21,588 bases of DNA from JBAYJY01 sp041664945 (GTDB lineage: Bacteria > UBP15 > UBA6099). The notes beneath the pieces are model-generated. The model did not search any database and was not told the DNA's origin. It worked only from the letters and a program-made list of their open reading frames with translations. Location: the NCBI GenBank assembly GCA_041664945.1, contig JBAYJY010000072.1:1-21588 (forward strand). The letters are read 5' to 3'. Shown piece by piece: positions 1 to 7,467 of the stretch (positions are counted from its first letter, which is position 1; each line of letters starts with the position of its first letter). The position numbers were made by a program, and so were the translations under genes.

Positions 1-495
1 GACTATGCCCGCCGCGTCGAGCCGACAAGCGGCATCATTCTCGATTTCATTCTCAACCGCCGCGTTTCGGACCTCAGCAGCATCGTCATGACCTCCAACC
101 CGGCCGCAATGGGCTGTATCATCTCGAACATGGACCCGTCGCTCGCTCCGCCAGGCAAGCAACTCGGCACGTGGTTCCAGTTCGTGCCTCAGGAAAAATT
201 AAAGGATCGCGAATTTATCAAACGCGAGTCGGACGGTCTGATCGATCTGGTCGGCCGCATATTCCCCGGAATATGGGAAGCGTGCGAGTGGAAGCGGACG
301 CTCACGGCTCCTGTTGTGGACGGCGCGATGCTGAAGGTCGGCCAGACGTGGACGGAGCGCGCGCCGCTCGTCGCGCCGAAGGTGGAGAACCTGTTTTTCG
401 TCGGCGACACAACATGCGGCGTGGGCTGCGGCGGCGACATCGCGCTCGATTCAGCGCTCCGGGCTTCCAAACTCGCGAAAAAATACTTAGGATAA
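1..495 (+). CDS. FAD-dependent oxidoreductase, phytoene-desaturase / amine-oxidase-like (3' part only)
   Basis: The reading frame is open from base 1, so the start lies outside the window; about 164 residues are visible. Near the end, the stretch ENLFFVGDTTCGVGCGGD followed by an alanine-rich helix (ALRASKLAKKYLG) is the FAD-binding C-terminal signature of the phytoene desaturase / flavin amine oxidase superfamily. There the conserved Gly-Asp contacts the flavin phosphates and the last helix caps the FAD site. The N-terminal dinucleotide-binding motif is not visible, so the substrate cannot be told; carotenoid desaturase, retinol-saturase-like and other NAD(P)/FAD amine-oxidase-fold enzymes all end this way. 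It lies 124 bases before a MaoC hydratase on the same strand, which could mean a shared lipid or acyl pathway, but the gap leaves room for a separate promoter. Confidence 0.75.
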   Translation, partial: DYARRVEPTSGIILDFILNRRVSDLSSIVMTSNPAAMGCIISNMDPSLAPPGKQLGTWFQFVPQEKLKDREFIKRESDGLIDLVGRIFPGIWEACEWKRTLTAPVVDGAMLKVGQTWTERAPLVAPKVENLFFVGDTTCGVGCGGDIALDSALRASKLAKKYLG

Positions 496-557
496 GGGCG
501 GCATTGGGATAATTTTGCTGTCGCTCCATGCAGAGAATGCTGGCAAAAGCAAAATAA

Positions 558-593
558 CGCTATTGCGAAACAAATGTGCGTCTCTCAATAGCG
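558..593. repeat. 8-bp inverted repeat upstream of the MaoC hydratase
   Basis: CGCTATTG (558-565) and CAATAGCG (586-593) are perfect inverted copies separated by 20 bases, and end 26 bases before the hydratase start. They could form an operator or a hairpin in the leader. No U-run follows, so it is not an intrinsic terminator. Confidence 0.45.
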
Positions 594-619
594 ACTAATA
601 ACAACAGGGGGTAGGAAAA

Positions 620-1480
620 ATGCCGATAGATGTGCAAAAGGCGATGTCAACGCCGATGAAGGAGTTCGAATTCGAGTATTCGTACAAGGACGTGATGCTC
701 TACGCGCTCGGGGTGGGCGCCGGCGTCCCGCAGACGGACAAGAATCAGTTGAAGTTCACCTTCGAGAACGGACTGAAAACGCTGCCGATGTTCGGCGTCA
801 TGCCGCCGTTCGCGGCGATCGGGAAGCTTCTCGGGCACCCCGGAATGTCGATCAACATAATGATGATGCTGCACGGCGAGCAGTACCTTGAGGTGCGCAA
901 GCATCCGATCCCGACGAAGGGGAAGCTGCTGAACAAACCGGCAATCAAGGCGATATACGACAAAGGCAAGAACGCGCTCGTGTTGCTCGAATGCACGACG
1001 TACGACGAAAAAGGCGACGAACTGTTCTATAACGTGGTGTCGCTGTTCATGCGCGGCGAAGGCGGCTTCGGCGGCGAGAACAGCCCGAAATCCGGATACG
1101 ACACGCCGGACCGCGCGCCGGACAAAGTCGTCGAGATGAAAACGCTGCCCCAGCAGGCGCTGATCTACCGGCTGTCCGGCGACATGAATCCGCTGCATGC
1201 CGATCCGCAATTCGCAGCTATGGGCGGCTTCCCACGCCCGATCCTGCACGGACTCTGCACATTCGGCCACGTCGGCCGCGCCGTCCTCGAAACCTATTGC
1301 GATTTCGACCCGGCGAAGTTCAAGAGCATCTCCGTCCGGTTCGCGAAGCATGTTTTCCCCGGCGAGACGATCGTCACCGAAATGTGGAAGGAAGCAGAGG
1401 ACACAATAATCGTCAAAGCGAAAACTTCAGACCGCGGCGAAGACGTCATCACCAACGCCGCCGTGAAATTGAACGTATAA
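620..1480 (+). CDS. MaoC-type (R)-specific enoyl-CoA hydratase, hydratase-2 family
   Basis: The 286-residue length matches two-hotdog hydratase-2 proteins, such as the hydratase part of peroxisomal multifunctional enzyme 2 and the dehydratase domains of MaoC proteins. These hydrate trans-2-enoyl-CoA to (R)-3-hydroxyacyl-CoA in the cytoplasm. Residues 1-150 form a degenerate first hotdog that normally holds the acyl chain. The second hotdog carries the diagnostic motif YRLSGDMNPLHADP, then GFPRPILHGLCTFG; the Asp and His of the first motif are the catalytic pair in this family. The start follows a purine-rich stretch (AGGGGGTAGG). A strong intrinsic terminator ends the unit. The preceding flavoprotein is on the same strand. 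Whether it serves fatty-acid or steroid-like side-chain breakdown or hydroxyalkanoate supply cannot be decided here. Confidence 0.88.
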   Translation: MPIDVQKAMSTPMKEFEFEYSYKDVMLYALGVGAGVPQTDKNQLKFTFENGLKTLPMFGVMPPFAAIGKLLGHPGMSINIMMMLHGEQYLEVRKHPIPTKGKLLNKPAIKAIYDKGKNALVLLECTTYDEKGDELFYNVVSLFMRGEGGFGGENSPKSGYDTPDRAPDKVVEMKTLPQQALIYRLSGDMNPLHADPQFAAMGGFPRPILHGLCTFGHVGRAVLETYCDFDPAKFKSISVRFAKHVFPGETIVTEMWKEAEDTIIVKAKTSDRGEDVITNAAVKLNV

Positions 1481-1540
1481 AGAAAACGGAATGGCGACCG
1501 GCTCTTCCGGGCCTGCGCCATTTTCTCAATAAATCTTACA

Positions 1541-1576
1541 AAACCGGCGCGCCGCAAACGCGCCGGTTTTTTTTAT
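1541..1576 (+). terminator. Rho-independent terminator of the MaoC gene
   Basis: A perfect 11-bp stem, AAACCGGCGCG (1541-1551) with CGCGCCGGTTT (1559-1569), encloses a 7-base loop and runs straight into a T-run (1567-1574). On the opposite strand the following sequence is only moderately T-rich, so it may work weakly for the convergent GH84 gene too. Confidence 0.9.
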
Positions 1577-1630
1577 TTGGAGAAAACCCTTCTGCAGGCA
1601 GGCCGGCTTTTATCTGGGTTTTTCTCCAAT
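1577..1630. repeat. Dispersed inverted repeat, TTGGAGAAAACCC family, copy 1
   Basis: TTGGAGAAAACCC (1577-1589) and GGGTTTTTCTCCAA (1616-1629) are inverted copies with one bulged base and a 26-base loop. A cleaner copy of the same family lies at 18716-18749, 17 kb away. It sits between the MaoC terminator and the convergent GH84 stop codon, a typical site for REP- or MITE-like elements. Confidence 0.65.
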
Positions 1631-1665
1631 ATTTCTTCAATATATTTTGCGCGCCGCTGATTTCA

Positions 1666-3591
1666 TCAATTCGACATCAGCGTTTTTAGCTTATCCGGTT
1701 TCGGCGCTTCCTGGCCGCGGAGCAGCGCGAGCGCCTGCTTCACGAAATTCTTCATCACCATTTCCGTCATGATCGATGTGTTTTTCTCGCCGTCCTGCCA
1801 TTCCTTTTCGACATCCGCGATCTCCGATTCGGCGACAGACGCGCCACCCGATTTGCGGTCAAGCAGGTCGAGCGTCTTCAGACCTACGACGCCGTACATT
1901 TTCAGTTTGAGAATCCACTGTTCGATCTCGTCGAGCATAGCCGCGTTATTCTGGTTGCGAATCGTCTCCATCTCTTTATCGATACCGGCGAAGCGCGTAA
2001 AAGTTTTTCTCAGCGCGGGCGCGGCCGCGGCCATCGCGTAGTCCGGCTTTTTATCGAAAGCCATGGCGACGGCGCGAGTCTGCTCGAACAGGTCCATCGC
2101 ATCGTAGGGCCAGATGAAGCCGGACTCGGTCTGTTTTGAGAAGAAGTCGAATGTTTGGTATTTATCCTCGCCGGCTATGAGCTTCGACGTCCTGATCCAC
2201 GATTCATCCGGGTCGTAGTTAAACGGGTTCCACGTGAAGTCGGCAATAGTCATGAACGGCGGTTTGGAAATTTCCGGCAGCGGCGAGCCGTTTGCGGCGA
2301 AACCGGTGACATAGCGGAAAAGGCGCGGGTCGCGGCTGCGAAGCGGTCCGACGCTGATCCGGCCGCCGACTTTCGTTATGTTGTCCGTGACGGGATAGTT
2401 ATCGCCGAGAAACGGTTTGCGTTTGATGAAGTATGAATAGAAAATGGCGTCCTCGGGAGTGACGGTGAGCGGAATGATCTCCGTGCCGGTCCAGCCGACC
2501 GACATCCGTTTGTCGAGGTGTTCGCCGACATAGCGCAGATATTCAGAACCGCGGGCGAGCGAGCCCCAATAGTCATTCGGCACAAATGCGAATGTGGCGT
2601 CCGGATAGTCGTCCATCAGTTTGCCGATGACAGTGTTCACGAACGAGACCTGCCCTTCCCAATAGGTTGCGAATTTTCCGCGGTCGTAGGGAGAGAGCGT
2701 CGGGCCGACATCGTCGAACGCGATTGTGAAGCAGCGGACGCCCTGATCGAGCGCGCTTTTATATTTGTTGTAGGCGGCTTTCATGTCCTTCGGGCTTGAG
2801 AAGTTAATGCTGACGCCGGGGCTGAGGCTCCAACAGTATTTGACGAAGTGGTCCGATGCGAGCTTGTTCAGGTCGAAGACTTTCTTGAGTTCCTTTTTTG
2901 AGAGCGGCGCACGCCAGCCGAAGCGCAACTTCTCGTCGTCCTTGGGCGTATAAAGATAGATATTCATTTTAACGTCACCCATCCAAGGGATCATGCTGAT
3001 TCGGTTCGCTTCGGGCCACGGCTTGCCGTAGAAGCCTTCGAGCACTCCGCGAACGCCGAACTCCGGCCAGTCGCGGATAGAGATTTCCGGCAGCGCGCCT
3101 GCTCCGTAGAGTTGTTTGAGAGTGCGCGTCGCGTAGTATTCGCCGTAGCAGTCGCCGACTCCATTCTCGGTTTTCGAGCGGCGGAACAGAATCAGCGCCG
3201 CCGCGCCGGCTCCGTTTTTGCGAACGCCGAGAAAATATTCCTGCGGTTTGAAGGCGGCGAGATCGATGCCGGCGCAGCCCATCGACGCGCAGTTCTGTTT
3301 CGCGAACGCGTCGAGCGACGCGGCGGCGTGGATGAACAGTGAGCCGGGCGCGGGCTTCGCGGGCGGTTTGCCGACCGTCAGATTCGGAAAGATTTCCTTC
3401 AGTCCGGCCAAAATGCGCGGGTCGTCTTTTCCGATCTGTTCGGACACGACAACCTTCGACGGATCGATCTTTAACGCGCCGCCTTGTTTGAGAATCTTCT
3501 GCGGCGCGGGCAGCAAAACGAACGCCTGCGCCGAAGCGCTGAAAAGCAGAAAGGCAGCCGCCGCCGCGACTATCAAAAATGATTTTTTCAT
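1666..3591 (-). CDS. Exported GH84 beta-N-acetylglucosaminidase (O-GlcNAcase / NagJ-like)
   Basis: The 641-residue protein starts with a clear Sec signal peptide (MKKSF, a hydrophobic Ala/Leu/Phe core, likely cleavage after AQA at residue 23), so it acts outside the cytoplasm. Residues about 25-165 form the GH20b-like N-terminal domain. From about 170 comes the GH84 barrel: RGVLEGFYGKPWPE (181-194), the MNIYLYTPKDD strand, and the adjacent Asp pair in AFDDVGP (D293, D294). In this family that pair is the catalytic dyad of the substrate-assisted mechanism, the counterpart of D242/D243 in Bacteroides thetaiotaomicron GH84. The rest is an alpha-helical tail. The start has a CGGAGG ribosome site 8 bases upstream. 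The enzyme would release terminal GlcNAc from glycans or glycoproteins. No sugar transporter or kinase gene is adjacent. Confidence 0.93.
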   Translation of the reverse strand: MKKSFLIVAAAAAFLLFSASAQAFVLLPAPQKILKQGGALKIDPSKVVVSEQIGKDDPRILAGLKEIFPNLTVGKPPAKPAPGSLFIHAAASLDAFAKQNCASMGCAGIDLAAFKPQEYFLGVRKNGAGAAALILFRRSKTENGVGDCYGEYYATRTLKQLYGAGALPEISIRDWPEFGVRGVLEGFYGKPWPEANRISMIPWMGDVKMNIYLYTPKDDEKLRFGWRAPLSKKELKKVFDLNKLASDHFVKYCWSLSPGVSINFSSPKDMKAAYNKYKSALDQGVRCFTIAFDDVGPTLSPYDRGKFATYWEGQVSFVNTVIGKLMDDYPDATFAFVPNDYWGSLARGSEYLRYVGEHLDKRMSVGWTGTEIIPLTVTPEDAIFYSYFIKRKPFLGDNYPVTDNITKVGGRISVGPLRSRDPRLFRYVTGFAANGSPLPEISKPPFMTIADFTWNPFNYDPDESWIRTSKLIAGEDKYQTFDFFSKQTESGFIWPYDAMDLFEQTRAVAMAFDKKPDYAMAAAAPALRKTFTRFAGIDKEMETIRNQNNAAMLDEIEQWILKLKMYGVVGLKTLDLLDRKSGGASVAESEIADVEKEWQDGEKNTSIMTEMVMKNFVKQALALLRGQEAPKPDKLKTLMSN

Positions 3592-3644
3592 GGTTTTAAC
3601 CTCCGCGGGTTCATTATCCCGGCGAGCCCGGGAAAGCGGTTTAC

Positions 3645-3673
3645 ATTCTATCGCAACGCGCTCAAACTGTCAC
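3645..3673 (-). promoter_or_regulatory. Sigma70-type promoter for the GH84 gene
   Basis: On the minus strand GTGACA (3673-3668), a 17-base spacer and TAGAAT (3650-3645) each match the consensus at five of six positions. Transcription would start near 3638 and give a leader of about 47 bases containing the CGGAGG ribosome site. Confidence 0.55.
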
Positions 3674-3862
3674 GATTGGAGCGCGCAACCGAAAAATTAC
3701 GCATTGGGTTTCCCGATTCTTAAAAATGCCATTTCGGGGAAGCCTTATTTAAATCGGATTTTAAAAAATGTCGCGCTATTGACCGATACGCTCTTTTGTA
3801 TTAATTTATCTCAACGCTTTCGGGCGTTCGCGGTAGCGTGTCCCCTGAATTTTAAAAAACAT

Positions 3863-3891
3863 TTGAAATATTCCAATAATGGATTTATAAT
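3863..3891 (+). promoter_or_regulatory. Sigma70-type promoter for the small cysteine-rich gene
   Basis: TTGAAA (3863-3868), exactly 17 bases, then TATAAT (3886-3891): a near-consensus promoter. The transcript would start near 3898, giving a leader of about 92 bases. The leader includes a CCCGC/GCGGG hairpin (3950-3954 with 3963-3967) just before the ribosome site. Confidence 0.65.
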
Positions 3892-3989
3892 TGCATGTTG
3901 GGACAATTGGGTTTGATAACCTTGGCCGGCGAACCTGTTTGTTTCTTCACCCGCCTTTTGATGCGGGCAACTCGGGAGGAAGTGCATAC

Positions 3990-4196
3990 ATGCAGTGTCC
4001 ATTTCTGTTCAAGGTTGAGAGACCTTACTGTGAAACCGGCGCGTTCGGACTGATGATCACCACACCCACAGACTATCGCCGCTTCTGCTCTAACAGGTCT
4101 TACTACTTGTGTCAGGTTTATCGCGCCAACACCGGCAACGGCGATCGCGAAAAATGCCTTGCTGAAATTTCATCGCGGCTCGTTCAGGTTCAGTAA
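3990..4196 (+). CDS. Small cysteine-rich protein (68 aa), four-cysteine CPF...YC...C...C type
   Basis: I chose the ATG at 3990 because GGGAGGA lies about 9 bases upstream. The frame is open further upstream but without a ribosome site, and the cysteine pattern begins right after this Met. The 68-residue product has cysteines at 3, 14, 33, 41 and 56; the first four follow C-x10-C-x18-C-x7-C, with CPF at the first and a tyrosine-containing segment (QVYR) after the fourth. This recalls small cysteine proteins I associate with deltaproteobacteria and relatives (CPFL...YC...C...CP.Y); that link is from memory and not checked. The spacing could bind a metal or an Fe-S cluster. There is no signal peptide or membrane segment. 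The gene stands alone with its own promoter. Function unknown. Confidence 0.72.
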   Translation: MQCPFLFKVERPYCETGAFGLMITTPTDYRRFCSNRSYYLCQVYRANTGNGDREKCLAEISSRLVQVQ

Positions 4197-4514
4197 GAGC
4201 CTCGCGTTGGAATTTCCTTCTCTCTGCTGACATACTTTAATGCAATCTAAATTTAACGCATTTTGCAGTGCGATCATGTATTTGCACAAACTTTAAGCGA
4301 CAATAGCGCATTATGACGCGCCTTCGCCAAGTTTACCTTATGTCCAATTTATCCATATTGTCTCTTCGTTCAATTCATCGCGCTTCTTTCAGGATTATTA
4401 TTGAACTATATATGATTCGCGTTATTAATATTGATACCAAGTTGATTTCGGACATATGACGGGCGCAGCATGCTGCGCCCCTATGGTCGACATTAATATT
4501 TATCGGAGATAATA
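4197..4514. other. Intergenic region upstream of the URO-D-like gene
   Basis: There is no credible gene in these 318 bases. The region is AT-rich and contains weak promoter-like sequences (for example TTGATA at 4431-4436 with TATGAC at 4455-4460, spacer 18). It also holds one 20-bp perfect palindrome belonging to a dispersed family. No U-run terminator is seen after the cysteine-rich gene. Confidence 0.6.
4461..4482. repeat. Dispersed GCGCAGCATGCTGCGC palindrome, copy 1
   Basis: Bases 4461-4480 are a perfect 20-bp palindrome with core GCAGCATGCTGC, followed by CTA. Two further copies occur at 18521-18545 and 18763-18783, always between genes. The CCCCTA right flank is shared with the third copy, so the repeat unit extends beyond the palindrome. 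Confidence 0.75.
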
Positions 4515-5531
4515 ATGGGGCCATTTGAAAGATTCATAGCGGCGGCGCGTTTCGAGCCGGTGGATTACGTTCCGGTTGCCGGCGCGGTGACTGATTTTTA
4601 TATGAATACAATCACGCCCGGACTAGATGGATTGTCAGGACCGGACCAACTGATACGAATGATGGAATACGGCGCCGAGATATTCCCTGAGATGTCGCTG
4701 ATCTTCATGATGAATCCGACTCCTGCGATATATCCGGAACTGATACGGCGTCTGCGCGAGTCGGCCTGCGGCGGCCCGATCCGTATCGAGCACATACGCG
4801 AAACGAAAATCCCGGACCCGGAAAAAGACGCTTTGAATCTCGCCCGGTTGGCGGAGATTCAGTATTTCATAGAGAAACTGCCGGCAGGGCTTAAAACCCG
4901 ATACGGATACTGCGACGGCCTCATCCGGTTCGAGAACCCGTTCGACACGCTGTGCGAGGTCGTCGGTTCGAGCGAGTGGTTCGCCAGGACGGCGACGGAC
5001 AAGGAGTTCGTCGAGGCGGCGATGGAGCTGTTCACCGAGGCAAGCGTCGCCGGCGCGCGGTGGCTTGCGGAAAAGATCGGACAACCGACATGGACAATGC
5101 TCGCGGAGGACTTCCCGGGCTTCATCAAGCGCGAGAGTTTCGAGAGATTCGTCGTCCCCTATCATAAGCAAATATTCGACACCTTCCCGAACGCGTTGAA
5201 ACTGCTGCATAACGACTCGAATGTCTCGCACCTGCTGGACGCGCTGCCGGCGAGCGGAATGGACATCTTTCATTTCGGGTACGAGGTGGACGTTGCGGCG
5301 GCGAAGAAAGCTATGGGCGGGCGAGTGGCGCTGATGGGCAACCTCGCGCCGATGACCGTTCTGGCGCGCGACCCGCTTGAAACGGTTCGCGAAAGCTGCC
5401 GCCATATTCTTGAGGCCGGCAAAACCGGAGGCGGGTTCGTTCTCGCCACAGGCGGCGAGGTCAATCCGGGAACGAGCCCGGAACGCGTCAACCTGATGGT
5501 GGAATGCGCGAAGGAATACGGAAAATACTGA
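4515..5531 (+). CDS. Uroporphyrinogen decarboxylase-fold protein (URO-D / MtaA-CmuA-like)
   Basis: The 338-residue length and overall pattern match the URO-D superfamily: an N-terminal PFERFIAAARFEPVDYVPV segment, then the barrel landmarks KLLHNDSN (229-236), DIFHFGYEVD (250-259), MGNLAP (274-279) and FVLATGGEVNPGTSPERV (308-325). The superfamily includes true HemE and methylcobalamin:thiol methyltransferases. In MtaA/MtbA-type enzymes zinc is held by an H-x-C pair and a later Cys. Here the first pair reads H232-N-D234 and the later segment reads GGEVNPGT, with no Cys. It also lacks HemE's N-terminal arginine signature. It belongs to the large uncharacterised URO-D-like group, often tied to anaerobic C1 or methylated-compound metabolism, so I give no symbol. 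GGAG lies 6 bases before the ATG. It converges on tatC. Confidence 0.82.
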   Translation: MGPFERFIAAARFEPVDYVPVAGAVTDFYMNTITPGLDGLSGPDQLIRMMEYGAEIFPEMSLIFMMNPTPAIYPELIRRLRESACGGPIRIEHIRETKIPDPEKDALNLARLAEIQYFIEKLPAGLKTRYGYCDGLIRFENPFDTLCEVVGSSEWFARTATDKEFVEAAMELFTEASVAGARWLAEKIGQPTWTMLAEDFPGFIKRESFERFVVPYHKQIFDTFPNALKLLHNDSNVSHLLDALPASGMDIFHFGYEVDVAAAKKAMGGRVALMGNLAPMTVLARDPLETVRESCRHILEAGKTGGGFVLATGGEVNPGTSPERVNLMVECAKEYGKY

Positions 5532-5613
5532 ACGCCCGCAGAGGCGCCGCCCGAGCGCAACAAAAGCTGTTGATCGTAATTAATCCCGGATTCGGCGATA
5601 GGAATAGGTTGAA

Positions 5614-6381
5614 TTACGCAGCCGGCTCTTCATCCCTCGGCTTGGTCTTCATGAACCGGATCACGAGAAGCGTTATTTCAAAAAGAAGGTAAAGCGGAAG
5701 AGAGAAAGCCGCTAACGTTATCGGATCGCCGGTAGGGGTGATTATTGCGGCGACGGCGACGATAGCGATAAAAGCGAATTTACGGCCGGCGGCGAGTTGC
5801 TTGTAGGAGATGACGCCGATCTTCGCAAGAAGCACGAGAACCACCGGCATCTCGAACACAATGCCGAGGCCGAGAACATACGAACTTACGAAACTTATGA
5901 AACGGTCAAGCGAGTAATCCGAGTGGACATAGCCGGCCATGAATTTGCTGAGCACTTTCAGGGTGAGCGGAACGGTGGCCGCGCCGAGCGCGCCGCCGAG
6001 GAAAAAAAGAATGATGGCGGAAAAGATAGTTGGAAACGCGAACCTGCGCTCGTTTTTTTTAAGGGCCGGCCTTATGAAGAGCCACACTTGAAGAATGATC
6101 ATTGGCGCGGCAATCACGACGCCGATTATCATCGACATCCTGAGTTGCCACATGAACGGGTCCAAGGGGGCGAGCGCCTGTAGCTTCTGCCCGTAAGAGA
6201 GCAGTTTAAGAGCGGCGGGCGCGAGGAACCAGCCGGCGCACGAGCCGATAAGAACAAATACCAGCGAATAAATAATCCGGTTGCGAAGCTCGTCAAGATG
6301 GTCTATTAGACTCATCTGCACGTTGTCGCCGTCGTGAGGCTGTTGTTCCGGGGTCGCTTTCCGGTTTTTCCCACCCATCAT
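5614..6381 (-). CDS. tatC: Sec-independent protein translocase subunit TatC
   Basis: TatC is the polytopic receptor of the twin-arginine pathway, which exports folded, often cofactor-bearing proteins. Family marks are visible: SLIDHLDELRNRI at the cytoplasmic N-terminus with its key Glu, the first membrane helix, QVWLFIRPALKKNERR after helix 2, GIVFEMPVVLVL with the conserved Glu, and ITPTGDPITLAAFSLPLYLLFE near the end; six hydrophobic segments can be counted. From the ATG at 6381 it is 255 residues, a normal length. That ATG lies exactly 7 bases after a -10 box, so the transcript may be leaderless; no ribosome site precedes it. The open frame runs 19 codons further upstream, but that part overlaps the promoter. 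An internal start at 6315 would give the minimal TatC core. No tatA or tatB is in the window. Confidence 0.93.
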   Translation of the reverse strand: MMGGKNRKATPEQQPHDGDNVQMSLIDHLDELRNRIIYSLVFVLIGSCAGWFLAPAALKLLSYGQKLQALAPLDPFMWQLRMSMIIGVVIAAPMIILQVWLFIRPALKKNERRFAFPTIFSAIILFFLGGALGAATVPLTLKVLSKFMAGYVHSDYSLDRFISFVSSYVLGLGIVFEMPVVLVLLAKIGVISYKQLAAGRKFAFIAIVAVAAIITPTGDPITLAAFSLPLYLLFEITLLVIRFMKTKPRDEEPAA

Positions 6382-6388
6382 TCCAATG

Positions 6389-6417
6389 AATGTAGCACAG
6401 CGATTTTTGACTGTCAA
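6389..6417 (-). promoter_or_regulatory. Near-consensus promoter abutting the tatC start
   Basis: On the minus strand TTGACA (6417-6412), 17 bases, TACATT (6394-6389). The -10 box ends 7 bases before the tatC ATG, so the expected transcription start falls at or next to the ATG. Confidence 0.65.
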
Positions 6418-6498
6418 TTTGGCGGATTCCGGCGCCAATGGCGATTTCTCTGATAAAGGCGGATTCGAGCAGGATAAGTAACGCCGAATTATTCCGGA

Positions 6499-6747
6499 TC
6501 AAAGCTGTTTTACGGGCCTCTGATACAGATAATCCGGAAAAACATCGTGAAGTATCTTCGAGGTCTCGTCGCTCAGCGGAATCGCGGGATCGGCGAGCCC
6601 GGCTTTCCTTTCCGGGAACTGCGCCGTTTTCCCGTCCAGTTCAAGCACGAACGCCGCGAGCGCCTTTGTCTGCTCGGCCGACAATCCGTCCCGCCAATAC
6701 ATATCGTTCAGATAACGTATGATATTCAATAGCAGCGTGTCTGACAT
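6499..6747 (-). CDS. Hypothetical 82-aa protein
   Basis: I do not recognise a family. The protein starts at an ATG preceded by GAGG at 8 bases spacing, a convincing ribosome site. It is mostly helical, has no cysteine, no signal peptide and no membrane segment. The N-terminal half reads as one or two amphipathic helices (LLLNIIRYLNDMYWRDGLSAEQ, here split as LLLNIIRYLNDMYW then RDGLSAEQ), and the C-terminal half ends in DVFPDYLYQRPVKQL. It lies 65 bases downstream of the XRE regulator on the same strand and 117 bases before tatC, which has its own promoter. It is therefore probably cotranscribed with the regulator. Small helical partners of XRE repressors are common, but nothing in the sequence proves such a role. 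Confidence 0.7.
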   Translation of the reverse strand: MSDTLLLNIIRYLNDMYWRDGLSAEQTKALAAFVLELDGKTAQFPERKAGLADPAIPLSDETSKILHDVFPDYLYQRPVKQL

Positions 6748-6812
6748 GGCTAATACCTCGCAAATATTATTCCAAATCTATTAGCTCAAGGCCGTCGTCT
6801 GTTCTCTGTATT

Positions 6813-7217
6813 CTATTTCTTCTGTTTCAGTTCTTTTAATAATTGCATGCGGCCGTTTTCGATTGAAGGAAAATCGCCGAGCATTGCGACCGCTTTAACT
6901 ATCTCGACGACCATTTTTCGGTGCCGGATGTTCAAAGTGCGGTATATCGCTAAAAACTCGCGTTCCTGCGGCGATGTGTCAAATGGTATAGCGTTCGCCG
7001 GCACTTTCTTCTTGTTCAGCAGTTCGTACAATGTCTCCATGCTGATGTTGAATATCTTTGAGAAGCAGTACGCCGCCTTTAGAGACAGGCCGCGCTCGTC
7101 CCTCTCAATCCTCGACACCGTTGTCTTGTCCAGCATGCCTCCCGAAGCCTTGACGACCTCGCGAATTGTAAATCCCCTTTGCTGACGTAGTTTTTTAAGT
7201 TCTTTTCCTGCTGACAA
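6813..7217 (-). CDS. XRE-family helix-turn-helix transcriptional regulator
   Basis: The N-terminal 60 residues form a Cro/C1-type HTH: GKELKKLRQQRGFTIREVVKASG, then the recognition-helix region KTTVSRIERDERGLSLKAAYCFSKIFNISMETLYELL (shown here in two parts: KTTVSRIERDERGLSLKAA and YCFSKIFNISMETLYELL). The C-terminal half (residues about 70-134) contains a helical effector or dimer part (REFLAIYRTLNIRHRKMVVEIVKAVAML) resembling those of small XRE repressors. I place the start at the TTG at 7217 because GGAGGGGGA lies 6 bases upstream. An in-frame ATG at 7235 has no ribosome site, and the purine-rich ribosome site would lie inside the frame. It faces the Rrf2/chemosensory operon across about 500 bases of control region, so it may control that operon, itself, or both. 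The ligand is unknown. Confidence 0.9.
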   Translation of the reverse strand: MSAGKELKKLRQQRGFTIREVVKASGGMLDKTTVSRIERDERGLSLKAAYCFSKIFNISMETLYELLNKKKVPANAIPFDTSPQEREFLAIYRTLNIRHRKMVVEIVKAVAMLGDFPSIENGRMQLLKELKQKK

Positions 7218-7235
7218 AGCAGCTCCCCCTCCCAT

Positions 7236-7249
7236 CGGTTAAAAAACCG
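7236..7249. promoter_or_regulatory. Small inverted repeat in front of the XRE gene
   Basis: CGGTT and AACCG flank four A bases just upstream of the XRE ribosome site. The position fits an autoregulatory operator or a small hairpin; a 5-bp arm is weak evidence. Confidence 0.3.
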
Positions 7250-7429
7250 GTTGTTTTTGCTCTCGTTCTAATCATAAACGGCGCCACTTAACACTGTTGT
7301 TTACCAGCAACATATTTAAAATATTTTTTCTTTTCGGCCTCTTTCCCCGCTTTCAACGATCACAACTATAAATACATCTGTCACGTCAAACATTTCACAG
7401 GCGTACAATAAAATAACTTATGTATAAGT

Positions 7430-7441
7430 CCGGGCTCGATA
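7430..7441 (+). repeat. 12-bp direct repeat CCGGGCTCGATA, copy 1
   Basis: The identical 12-mer recurs at 7676-7687, preceded in both cases by TAAG one or two bases upstream and followed by an A/T-only stretch ending in TATT. Copy 1 lies just downstream of the expected start of the divergent XRE transcript. Confidence 0.55.
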
Positions 7442-7467
7442 TAATTTATTTGTTCATCCGCTGAGAT

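Larger units (their letters stand above)
3592..3989. other. AT-rich intergenic region with two promoters
   Basis: No gene is supported in these 398 bases. The region holds the GH84 promoter at its left and the promoter and hairpin-bearing leader of the small cysteine-rich gene at its right. The middle (about 3680-3860) is AT-rich with no recognisable element. Open frames that enter it from the GH84 antisense strand are not credible genes. Confidence 0.7.

Noticed and set aside
647..1351. A 234-codon minus-strand frame inside the MaoC gene
   Set aside because: It lies fully antisense to a clear hydratase; low-complexity His/Arg/Val composition.
3218..3916. A 232-codon plus-strand frame running from antisense GH84 into the spacer
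   Set aside because: There is no ribosome site or family likeness, and it covers the GH84 promoter.
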